A stretch of 16,096 nucleotides of DNA from the NCBI GenBank assembly GCA_027382625.1, contig JAJKFJ010007855.1:1-16096 (forward strand), in the 5' to 3' direction. The position numbers were made by a program, and so were the translations under genes. Shown here in pieces: positions 1 through 6,733 of this stretch. This stretch comes from Tetmemena sp. SeJ-2015. Lineage: Eukaryota > Ciliophora > Spirotrichea > Sporadotrichida > Oxytrichidae. The notes beneath the pieces are model-generated. The model had not been told where the DNA came from, did no database searches, and saw only the letters and a program-made list of their open reading frames with translations. Positions within the stretch are counted from its first letter, which is position 1. Every line of letters starts with the position of its first letter.

Positions 1-187
1 CTCATTCTCTTTTGAAACTTAGAAAGCTTATTAAAAAAATAAGTGTAGACATTTCCCAAATTATAAAGAGTTTAACTTTGGCTGCTTAAAATTAAAGTAT
101 TAAGTTTTAATTATAGGGACTCTTCGAATATAAACTCAATTTAATTTGAAAATTATTCTAATCCATTAAATGTTTTGTAATCTCGTC
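1..187. other. AT-rich flank, no gene seen
   Basis: I see no coding signal on either strand here. It lies downstream of the minus-strand gene ending at 188 and is probably 3' flank or germline-limited spacer. Confidence 0.4.
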
Positions 188-1156
188 TCAGCTGAACTCA
201 TCCCAGTCAATAAAGTGATAGAACCAACTCATCCACGACTTCAGCATACAGTAAGATTCAATTTCCCCTTTCAATATCTAATCTCCCCTCTCCCTTTCAT
301 TCATCGGTTCAGAAGTATCTCACACTCTAACTTACTTGACTTACTAAATAATAATGTGCTTTAGGAATATGCGAGATTAAAATCAGTTTTTATCCTAACC
401 AAACAAGATCTCTAACTACTAAGGTAATTATAATTACTCACACTTTCTCCTCACATAAAACTAATTATTTCAATAGACCCAAAATGAGAATTTTCCAGTC
501 TTTTATTCCGCGTTTGTTATATTTTATGAGATTCATTTCAAGGAAGAGAAGCTAAACTTACAATTCAAAGATCAAATAAGAGAAAAATATTTTGACTTAA
601 TTTACGAGTACGAATTTCTAAAATTACAAAGCTATGGAGGGGAGACTACAACCAGCTTCCTTCAATCAAAAACTGAATCCCACCTTCTAAAACACGAGAG
701 ATTTTTCCAAAAATTATAACCCTGCTCTCTTCTCCTTTCAGCAACAAAGTAGGATGCAGTCTGTCTAAAATAGTCAATTAAATAAAATATCATTTCTTCC
801 TTTTTGATATAGTAGGTCCCACAAACTTCTTGAGAGAGGCCTACTCTAAAGTGGCCTGTAGTCTAAGGACAATTTTAAATAATTCACTTTAATTTTCAAT
901 TAAATTCCTTCGAGGGTGACACATCTCAGCAAGAATACTTCGCTGACGGCAGCAGTTTGTCAACAGCCCTTCCTCGAAACTTTCAAAGCAAATCTCACTT
1001 GAGTCGGAACTAAGTGTAGTTGAGGAACCCTGCCATTCCTCATCAGACTTAGATGATTCCTAGCTCATAGCTTTTGATAAATAACTAGATTGCTAACTCA
1101 CTCTCCTCTTCCTTAATAAACTTGAGAGAGTATAACACCTCAAGCTCTCCCTACAT
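188..1156 (-). CDS. Unassigned protein, about 225 aa, six MDSs
   Basis: No family was recognised. Reading from ATG 1156 to TGA 190-188 with TAA/TAG as Gln, five pointer-flanked inserts must be removed (TCCTC, AATT, TCAAA, ACTAA, TCTAA on the plus strand). The result is exactly 226 codons. The N-terminal third is acidic and serine-rich (EEWQGSSTTLSSDSSE), followed by a Cys-containing stretch (TNCCRQ...MCHPRRNCP). The middle is charged and aromatic (YYIKKEEMIFYLIDYF, VAERRREQGYNFWKN). A more hydrophobic, tryptophan-containing C-terminus follows (DWKILILGLL, KSWMSWFYHFIDWDEF). The frame is open above ATG 1156 back to a TGA near 1208, so the start could be further up or on another MDS. It is divergent from the gene starting at 1253, with about 96 bp between. 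The mostly in-frame joins make coding likely, but the 3' MDSs are less certain, and the last IES could instead be an intron at 278-335. Confidence 0.6.
277..325 (-). other. IES, pointer TCTAA (or intron 278-335)
   Basis: TCTAA occurs at 277-281 and 326-330, and removing 49 bp keeps the minus frame (VSQ/ILKGE). A GT-AG reading (GTAAGT...GATTAG on the minus strand, 278-335, 58 nt) also keeps the frame, so the nature of the insert is undecided. Confidence 0.45.
418..459 (-). other. IES, pointer ACTAA
   Basis: ACTAA occurs at 418-422 and 460-464. The 42-bp insert carries an in-frame TGA, and removal joins ...GLLKQL to VVRDLVW. Confidence 0.5.
565..665 (-). other. IES, pointer TCAAA
   Basis: TCAAA occurs at 565-569 and 666-670. 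Removing 101 bp shifts frame and joins RRWDSVFE to LQVQLLFLEM, bypassing a TGA at 664-662. Confidence 0.5.
871..902 (-). other. IES, pointer AATT
   Basis: AATT occurs at 871-874 and 903-906. Removing 32 bp joins CHPRRN to CPQTTGHFRVG in frame. Without it the frame ends at a TGA near 782. Confidence 0.6.
1037..1103 (-). other. IES, pointer TCCTC (alternative CTCA)
   Basis: TCCTC occurs at 1037-1041 and 1104-1108, giving a 67-bp insert. A second choice is CTCA at 1039 and 1097, giving 58 bp. Both restore the frame between LKFIKEE and EWQGSS. Confidence 0.5.
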
Positions 1157-1252
1157 AAGACAACTCAGGTCCCACCAGAATAATTTAGGCGGAGGTCTTT
1201 TCAAGGATCAATATATAATTTTTTTAATTTAAGAGAGAATTTAGCAAAGGAC
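1157..1252. promoter_or_regulatory. Short divergent intergenic region
   Basis: About 96 bp separate two divergent starts. The part next to the plus-strand ATG is very AT-rich (1210-1250), and no specific promoter motif can be named. It may also hold a minichromosome end site, which is inference only. Confidence 0.35.
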
Positions 1253-1749
1253 ATGGGAGAAGACATTTCAGGCTTCTATGATAAGAGCGTAGTGACACCT
1301 TGGGGGATAAAGATTAAGAACAGGGATGTCAAAACATTCGACTACAATCAATTCTACAAGGACTTGAAATTCAACAGCAACCACAAGAACTAGGGACTGA
1401 GAGCTGGCCACTCTATGGAGAGCAGTTAGAATTACGATCCTGAAGAAGATTCTTAATTAAAACTGCTATAAGATTTATATTGGATTCCTTGTAATAGATG
1501 AGCCAAGATGGATACAACTAGTTCAATAGACAGGTCAAGAATCCTCTCTACATTATTGCATTTAAAATATGAGGTAACTTAAATAGGTCAACTCTACTTT
1601 AAATTAATGTGATAATGTTAATGCACAAGAGCCAAACTCATTCAAGAAAAAGGTAAGAGCCTTTATAATATTTTCAATTAAATGTGAGATAGAAATTCAA
1701 ATACAATCATTTGTCTATTAATGAAGTTCAATTTCATTTTTATGAATGA
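1253..1749 (+). CDS. Small unassigned protein, 116-118 aa
   Basis: No family was recognised. ATG 1253 opens a frame (MGEDISGFYDKSVVTPWG) that continues through Gln-coding TAA/TAG. It is rejoined twice by pointers AAGAT and TGCA, and once more by either pointer AGAAA or a GT-AG intron (1653-1692), before TGA 1747-1749. All joins are in frame. The total is 117 codons with the IES or 119 with the intron. The protein is hydrophilic, rich in Lys, Asn, Gln and Tyr (IKIKNRDVKTFDYNQFYKD, QDGYNQFNRQVKNPLYIIAQ). I see no signal peptide and no membrane segment, so it is probably intracellular. It stops only 50 bp before the first lipase ATG, unusually close for genes on separate minichromosomes. It could share a minichromosome with the lipase, or further MDSs may lie elsewhere. 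Confidence 0.6.
1470..1504 (+). other. IES, pointer AAGAT
   Basis: AAGAT occurs at 1470-1474 and 1505-1509. Removing 35 bp removes an in-frame TGA and joins LKLLQD to GYNQFNRQ. Confidence 0.7.
1557..1621 (+). other. IES, pointer TGCA
   Basis: TGCA occurs at 1557-1560 and 1622-1625. Removing 65 bp joins NPLYIIA to QEPNSFKK in frame. Confidence 0.65.
1645..1690 (+). other. IES (pointer AGAAA) or intron 1653-1692
   Basis: AGAAA occurs at 1645-1649 and 1691-1695 (46 bp). A 40-nt GTAAGA...ATAG intron at 1653-1692 works equally well and adds two lysines. Confidence 0.5.
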
Positions 1750-1799
1750 AACTTGTTTATAATATTTGTTAGATATCCCTAATCAAATTATAATTCTAA

Positions 1800-3067
1800 A
1801 TGACCAAACTACGTCAGAAGAGTTTACTGTAAATTGCTTCACTTTTGACTTTATGGGTGTCAGAAGTACTCAGCCACCACTATCTCCTGCCTTCCTAAAA
1901 ATACTGCGTCCCCTCTTTGCTTGAACGACTCCAAAAGGATTTCTAATATTTTTAGAAATAAGGAATAAGGAGAGGAGTACATTTTCTACAAGAATTCATG
2001 TGCCGAACTGCCGCCTGATGACGGCATAGAAAGAGGACTCACGGATCACTTTACAGAGTGGCTGAATAAAAACCGCTATGAACCCTATAACTTCGGCAGA
2101 GCAGATCTCGGCCCAAGGGGCTCGTTTGGAGGAAAGACAGATTATCAAGACAAGGTAATAAATGATAACATTTTCTAAATTTAGCTCAAATGAATTTTCA
2201 TTAAAAATGAGCCAGTTATATTCATTCATGGAAACTCAGATTCGGCTCTCGGATATCGTCCAGATAGAGGAGAGACTGGCTGGTCTTCCACTATATAGCA
2301 CTTCCTCTCTAAAGGTTACAAGAAGTCAGAGCTGTACGCTACAACTTGGGGCTTCGTGGATTACTGGCACGTGGGAGAGCATCACAACTGGCCTGAGTAT
2401 ACCCTCTCTATCAGGAGATTTATCTAAGCTGTCCTCAAATACACAGGTGCCGCAAAAGTTAACGTTATATCTCACTCTCTAGGTGTCACTCAGACTAGAA
2501 GAGCTATAAAAGGAGGGTTGATAAACGGCACTCTTGAGGATGATTTCTATCTTGGGGAGCCTTTGACCTCTAAGGTGAATGCTTTTGTGGGTATAGCTGG
2601 TATCAACCAGGGCTGGGACTTCTGCCAAAATGAAACTCTAGTTGAGATCTACAACACCTGCAATTTGATAGATGGCCTTTATCCCGGTGTTAAACTTGAG
2701 AATGGCTCCTACTCGCAGCCCACCAAGTTTATTAGGGAGCTTAATGAGGACCCTTCTAGAGAGGGTCTGCATACCTTTGCTATGGCTTCAAAGTATGATA
2801 CCAGGATTCACTACACTGTCAATTTCATTCTTTGAATTAAGAAAGTTTACTTATTTATGATCAACGATAAGAAGACTTCAACCTTCCCCACTATGGACCA
2901 TTATTACGTCAAACTGTTTTTAAAGTTGCTTTTACGAGTTCAATGATCCCACAATCGATCATATCTCAATCAAAGACAACACAGCAGAGATACAATACAA
3001 TATTATCAAGTACCACTCTTTTGAGAAACCCACCTCCTCTTGTGATAATTCAATATAGATGGATTGA
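1800..3067 (+). CDS. Secreted class-2-type lipase, paralog 1 (365 aa)
   Basis: Predicted secreted triacylglycerol lipase/esterase of the alpha/beta-hydrolase fold, closest by motif to the lipase class 2 (LipA/EstA-like) group. After removing four IESs the frame is 366 codons from ATG 1800 to TGA 3065-3067. Residues 1-25 form a signal peptide with a basic start and a hydrophobic core (SLLQIASLLTLWV). The oxyanion strand is VIFIHG (about 105-111). The nucleophile elbow is SHSLG (Ser193). Likely acid and base are Asp300 (KYDTR) and His331 (TIDHISIKD). Cysteines at 36 and 49 and an extracellular-type region suit secretion. Each IES is flanked by a direct repeat, and the repaired protein aligns residue by residue with the neighbour at 3149, which is the strongest support for the joins. 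Triad Asp/His assignment is inferred from position and from conservation in both paralogs. Feeding or digestive function is plausible but not shown. Confidence 0.88.
1939..1993 (+). other. IES, pointer ATT
   Basis: ATT occurs at 1939-1941 and 1994-1996. Removing 55 bp joins LLERLQKD to SCAELPPDDG, matching LLKDSCGAMPPNDG of lipase 2. Confidence 0.75.
2160..2204 (+). other. IES, pointer AAATGA
   Basis: AAATGA occurs at 2160-2165 and 2205-2210. The 45-bp insert contains an in-frame TGA. Removal gives DKVINEPVIFIHG, matching NQVLNDPIIFIHG of lipase 2, which has no insert here. Confidence 0.9.
2819..2860 (+). other. IES, pointer TCAA
   Basis: TCAA occurs at 2819-2822 and 2861-2864. The 42-bp insert has an in-frame TGA. 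Removal joins TRIHYTV to NDKKTSTFPTMD. Confidence 0.85.
2904..2931 (+). other. IES, pointer TTAC
   Basis: TTAC occurs at 2904-2907 and 2932-2935. Removing 28 bp restores HYYEFNDPTIDH, matching AFYEFTDPEIDH of lipase 2. A GT-AG reading would lose the conserved Glu. Confidence 0.92.
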
Positions 3068-3148
3068 ATTAACTTACTTTATGTGATTGAACTTACTAAG
3101 ACTTTTTTAATTTGCTTTAATATTTTAAGAATCAGTAATTTCAGTTTA

Positions 3149-4413
3149 ATGAAGAATACCACAGGAATTAGCATATTCTTGGGATTGATTTCAGTCTCCA
3201 GCCTCGCATCAATTACACACGCTCTGTATGCAGAACCTAAACCTCCGCAAGTCTATTGCAGCTAGAAGCTAGCAGATTTCATCTCTTAAGAATTGCACGA
3301 TCCATAAATGGCAAATGATAAATCCAAGTCTTATTTTCTTATCCTTAGTTTAAGCTTTTGAAAGATTCATGTGGAGCGATGCCACCCAATGACGGTGTAG
3401 AGAGAGGCTTGACAGATCACTTTTAGGAATGGCTTAGAGTCAACAGCTACCACCCTTATAACTTCAATAGGCCAGAGTTGGGACCTAGAGCCGCCTATGG
3501 AGGTAAGCTCAGCGATGATGACACCCGCAGAGAAAATCAAGTTCTCAACGATCCCATAATTTTCATTCATGGTAGGGCTGATGCGGCTGTTGGTTATAAA
3601 CCAGAGGTTGGGGAGACTGGATGGACAGAGAGCATTAAGTATTTCTTGTCTAGAGGATATCAGAGATCGGAGCTGTATGCTACAACTTGGGGCTACATAG
3701 ATGATTGGCACGAAGGCTTTCATTACAATTTCCCAGAGCAGGTTATCTATCTGAGGAGATTCGTGTAAGCAGTTCTCAAGTACACTGGCGCAAAGCAAGT
3801 AAACATTATATCTCACTCGCTTGGAGTTACTCTGGCTAGAAAGATTGTGAAAGGAGGGTGGATAAACGACACGATAGAGGATGATGTCTACTTGGGCAAG
3901 CCTCTGACTGAGAGAGTCCACTCTTTCATAGCTATTTCAGGAAATAACTACGGATGGTATTACTGCAAGGGCAGAAAAGAACTGAGGGAGTGGTATAACT
4001 GCAACCCTATAAATGGCTTCTATCCGGGAGATGACCCTAATGACGAGGAACTTAAGAAGGAAGAAGGATATGTATAAACTATATCTTTGAATAAAGTTGA
4101 TCAAATTTTTGTTTAGTATTTTTACGCTCCTATGTCAAGATATCTTAGAGAGCTAAATGAAGACAGTACCAGAGAAGGGTAACACGTTTACGCTATGTAT
4201 TCCCACGCCGATGTAAGAGTCCCTCCTATTGTAAGAGGCATCAACACTTCTAAGTTTCCAACGATGGATGCCTTTTATGAGTTCACAGACCCCGAGATAG
4301 ATCACATCACCATCAAAGATAATACCTCAGAGATGATGTACAATCTCATTAATTTCTAGAAGTTCACTCTCGAGAAGAAAGAATCAATAGTTCCCACCAC
4401 ATCAGAGCTTTGA
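3149..4413 (+). CDS. Secreted class-2-type lipase, paralog 2 (about 377 aa)
   Basis: Tandem paralog of the gene at 1800 with the same predicted role as a secreted alpha/beta-hydrolase lipase. ATG 3149 starts a clear signal peptide with a hydrophobic core (ISIFLGLISVSSLASI) and probable cleavage after about residue 28. One IES (pointer AAGCT) lies in the N-terminus. One further insert at 4072-4116 has perfect intron ends (GTATAA...TTTAG) but also a TAT repeat. The product is 377 aa with the intron model or 376 with the IES model. Motifs are IIFIHG (about 108-113), nucleophile elbow SHSLG (Ser195), and likely Asp311 (SHADVR) and His342 (EIDHITIKD). Start and stop are set by the paralog alignment. 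The gene starts 81 bp after the lipase 1 stop and is convergent with the B-box gene, stop to stop 160 bp. It has fewer IESs than its twin. Confidence 0.88.
3266..3351 (+). other. IES, pointer AAGCT
   Basis: AAGCT occurs at 3266-3270 and 3352-3356. Removing 86 bp joins VYCSQKL to LKDSCGAMPPNDG and restores the frame. Unremoved, the frame reaches TGA at about 3360. Confidence 0.88.
4072..4116 (+). other. Probable spliceosomal intron (alternative: IES with TAT pointer)
   Basis: This 45-nt segment begins GTATAA and ends TTTGTTTAG. Removal leaves EEGY/YFYAPMSRY. TAT at 4069 and 4117 would allow a 48-bp IES giving EEGY/FYAPMSRY. Both keep the frame, and lipase 1 has no insert here. Confidence 0.6.
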
Positions 4414-4572
4414 TTAGTACGTCGATATAATCTTTGGTTAAATTCAATGCTCTGCTTTTGGTAAATTGTAACCTGCATCTCAAATTTCTAAATATCTCTC
4501 AAGAGTAAAATTTAATTAAACTGAAGCCTACCTTCAGACTGTGTAGCTAACGAGATCCATCTTTTATCTAAT
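4414..4572. other. Convergent intergenic spacer
   Basis: This 159-bp spacer separates the lipase 2 and B-box gene stops. It should hold both 3' ends; no distinct polyadenylation motif stands out. Confidence 0.5.
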
Positions 4573-6566
4573 TCAGTCAGCTTCATCCACAATTTCACCT
4601 TCCTCTTAGCTGATTCGTACTCTTTTAAGAGAAAACTTTTCTTCATAAGACGGATTCTGAACGTTATCAGATTAAGAGCTGGGACTCAAACTTCTGGATC
4701 TGTTTCCACCTCCACCTTCATGTGGTTTCTTTCCTAGAATTAATTTCTAAAGCGTGTATATAAATGAATGCCCCTCTCCATGGTATCATCAGCACCTAGG
4801 GGAGAGTGACTTGAGACATAAATTGTGTTATCAATATGCATGCCCTCCTCTTCATCTTCTTCGTTATTACTAAATAAATAAGCTTATTTCAATTAAAGAC
4901 TTAATAACTTAACTAGAAGCTTACATTACCTAAATTAAAGATAGCTGATGATGAATAAAGAAAGATTTTATCAATATGTAGGATTGTGTTGCTCGCTCTC
5001 ATTATCTAGTTCAAGGGTCCGCCCAAGCTGCCTGACTCTTCAGGTATCATCCCATTTTGTGCGCCTTCTCTTTACTTACGCTTTCCAAGAATCTTCTCCC
5101 TCTTTTCTTCATTACTCGACATGCATCTTTGCTACTTCATGTGTCCATTCTCTTCCACTAATTACAAAAGTTACTCTCTCTCTCTCTCTCTCTTAATTAA
5201 TTTTTATTCCATAGACTCATCAACAAGTGGTATTTAGGCAAATACCCTTTGACTCAATTCCTCGTTCTGATAGGTTCCAGGGTAGCTAGAGGCATCTTGC
5301 TAAAGCGAGTTGATAGTGTCTACTATCTCATTCAGCTTCTTCTTAAGTTTTGCAATCAGCCTCCCCTGAGACTCCACTTTAGACTCAAGTCCATCTATCT
5401 TTTGCTTTAGAGAGAATGAAGCAGAATCCCTATTTAGATTAGACTGATGCAACTCATTCAAGTCCTCCTCCACATTTTGTAATCTCCCGCCTAATATTCT
5501 CAAGTGAGTCTAAGTCTGTGATTGATTGTTGCTACTACCGCAAGTACCACCGTTTTAATGAGACCCTACCCTTACGTTTTCATCTGAGTAAGCTTCGTTC
5601 TAGTCCAAATTTATCCTAAACGACTTCTCCTTTGCCTATTTCTTAGTGCTGCTGTCTTTGTGTGTCTTCTAGCTATTTCCATTCTCTAGTTGTGCTCTCG
5701 CAAATCAAAAATTAAACTGATAGTGGGAAAATATGTGCATTTTTATCTGGATGAAGATGATTCATTTATATGTTCTGTTCCTTCTGAGTATCTTTTTTCT
5801 ATTTGTCTACAATTTCTTTTTCCGTTGCTTTTATCGCTTCCTTGATAAATTAATACAGCATCTCCTCGTACTTCTGCACAAACTCGTCGTATTTCTTCAT
5901 GTCCAAGTACTAATTGTGCTGATTTAAAGTGAAAACGTGTAAGAATGTTTTGAATATAATTTATTATTATTTATGATTGAACTTGGATATCTTAGCATAG
6001 TGTCTGCTGAACTTCATGAGTCGCTCTTCTCCCTTTTGGGCCTTGGTGGGATTCATCTGCTCTTTCAAGTCTCTGAACTTCTTCGTTCTAAATGTTTAGG
6101 GTTATTGACAGATAATGGTTACATTTTACTTATTTTAGTCTTGAGTGCGGCCCATTTCACCATCTTCTCCTTGCATAGCTCCTTTAAGTCGTTCAAATTT
6201 AAATGACCTGAGTGCTCCTTCACACACTTTATGCAATTTAAATTATCAAGGTATGATGAGGTGTGTGCGTATGTTTTTATGCATATCTCTGCTTCACACT
6301 ATCCACAGTACATCTAGTTTAAAACCTTAGGATGGTCAAATTAAAAGCAGAGAGACTTTAATATTTTCTAATAGATGGCTCTGGCATTTATTATTCGGTT
6401 CTTGTTGCTTTTGCTTTTCATTGAGGCCAGGCAGCTCTGTGTTCTCAGCTCCTGGATTTTGAAAAATCTCCTCAGGCTAGGGGTCTTGAGCAGGCGCCTC
6501 TTGAACCTCTACTGTCTTGGATTTCTTCTTACGGTCTTTTTGTTGGCCACCTTTTTTGTCTTGCAT
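4573..6566 (-). CDS. B-box zinc finger/coiled-coil protein, 514 aa
   Basis: Cytoplasmic or nuclear B-box protein of the TRIM-like type without a visible RING; probably a protein-interaction or scaffold protein. ATG at 6566-6564, TGA at 4575-4573. Seven IESs removed leave exactly 515 codons. Residues 1-60 are Lys/Gln-rich and disordered. The B-box spans about 61-91: Cys61, His64, Cys73, Cys76, Cys81, Cys84, His88, His91 (spacing C-x2-H-x8-C-x2-C-x4-C-x2-C-x3-H-x2-H). Two of the seven IESs fall inside this motif, and it appears only after they are removed. Helical and coiled-coil stretches follow at about 150-200 and 275-340 (LRILGGRLQNVEEDLNEL, KQKIDGLESKVESQG). A charged RERERE run at about 376-382 comes from a CT microsatellite. 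The C-terminal tail is disordered and SR/acidic (NRSRSLSPSSQS ... EEGEIVDEAD). The exact role is unknown. Confidence 0.85.
4733..4794 (-). other. IES, pointer CCTAG
   Basis: CCTAG occurs at 4733-4737 and 4795-4799. Removing 62 bp joins VSSHSPLG to KKPHEGGGGNRS in frame and leads to the TGA at 4573. Confidence 0.75.
4828..4967 (-). other. IES, 11-bp pointer TTATCAATATG
   Basis: TTATCAATATG occurs at 4828-4838 and 4968-4978. Removing 140 bp joins NTILHID to NTIYVSSHSP in frame. It is the longest IES and the longest pointer in this gene. Confidence 0.88.
5174..5193. repeat. CT/GA dinucleotide microsatellite in coding sequence
   Basis: About ten CT units on the plus strand are read on the minus strand as alternating Arg-Glu codons (AGA GAG) within a charged helical region of the B-box protein. 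Confidence 0.9.
5691..5733 (-). other. IES, pointer TGTGC
   Basis: TGTGC occurs at 5691-5695 and 5734-5738. Removing 43 bp joins NHLHPDKNA to QLENGNSQK in frame. Confidence 0.8.
5920..5973 (-). other. IES, pointer TGATT
   Basis: TGATT occurs at 5920-5924 and 5974-5978. The 54-bp insert is in frame and has no TGA, so removal is inferred from its AT-rich content and from the pointer. The join gives KISKFN/QHNQYLDM. Confidence 0.65.
6080..6138 (-). other. IES, pointer TCTT
   Basis: TCTT occurs at 6080-6083 and 6139-6142. Removing 59 bp joins KWAALK to KFRDLKEQ in frame. Confidence 0.75.
6228..6275 (-). other. IES inside the B-box, pointer TTTATGCA
   Basis: TTTATGCA occurs at 6228-6235 and 6276-6283. 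Removing 48 bp converts a spaced Cys pattern into CEAEICIKCVKEHSGH, the B-box core. Confidence 0.92.
6331..6373 (-). other. IES inside the B-box, pointer GATGG
   Basis: GATGG occurs at 6331-6335 and 6374-6378. Removing 43 bp joins NNKCQSHP to KVLNQMYCGQC, linking the first Cys/His pair to the rest of the B-box. Confidence 0.92.
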
Positions 6567-6733
6567 TTATTGTGTTTATCTTTTTATAGTTTACTTTGGA
6601 TACACAATTTAAAATATGCAAAATCCTTGTAAATAAATAATCTGCTAATTACCAGTAGACTTGTAATATATAGTCACTCTTAGTTCTTTAAGCTTAAACT
6701 TATTTGTTACTTGTGTTGTGGTGATGTTGTTGC
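6567..6733. promoter_or_regulatory. Short head-to-tail intergenic spacer
   Basis: 167 bp lie between the importin stop and the B-box gene ATG on the same strand. It is AT-rich near 6600-6700, with no identifiable motif. It must hold one 3' end and one promoter if these are separate transcripts. Confidence 0.45.

Noticed and set aside
484..813. Long TGA-free plus-strand frame starting MRIFQSFIPRLL
   Set aside because: It overlaps the minus-strand gene whose MDSs join in frame at pointers. With TGA as sole stop such shadow frames are expected.
2155..2184. GTAATA...TTTAG intron in lipase 1
   Set aside because: Splicing there runs into a TGA and loses residues conserved in lipase 2; the AAATGA IES fits exactly.
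3367..3921. Minus-strand open frame of 184 codons opposite lipase 2
   Set aside because: It is the antisense shadow of the lipase. The plus frame carries the signal peptide, HG and SHSLG motifs.
4653..4772. Alternative end of the B-box gene using pointers GAGG and a 17-bp GATT insert
   Set aside because: It needs an extra, very short IES and would run antisense through the 3' end of lipase 2. The CCTAG join needs one step and stops at 4573.
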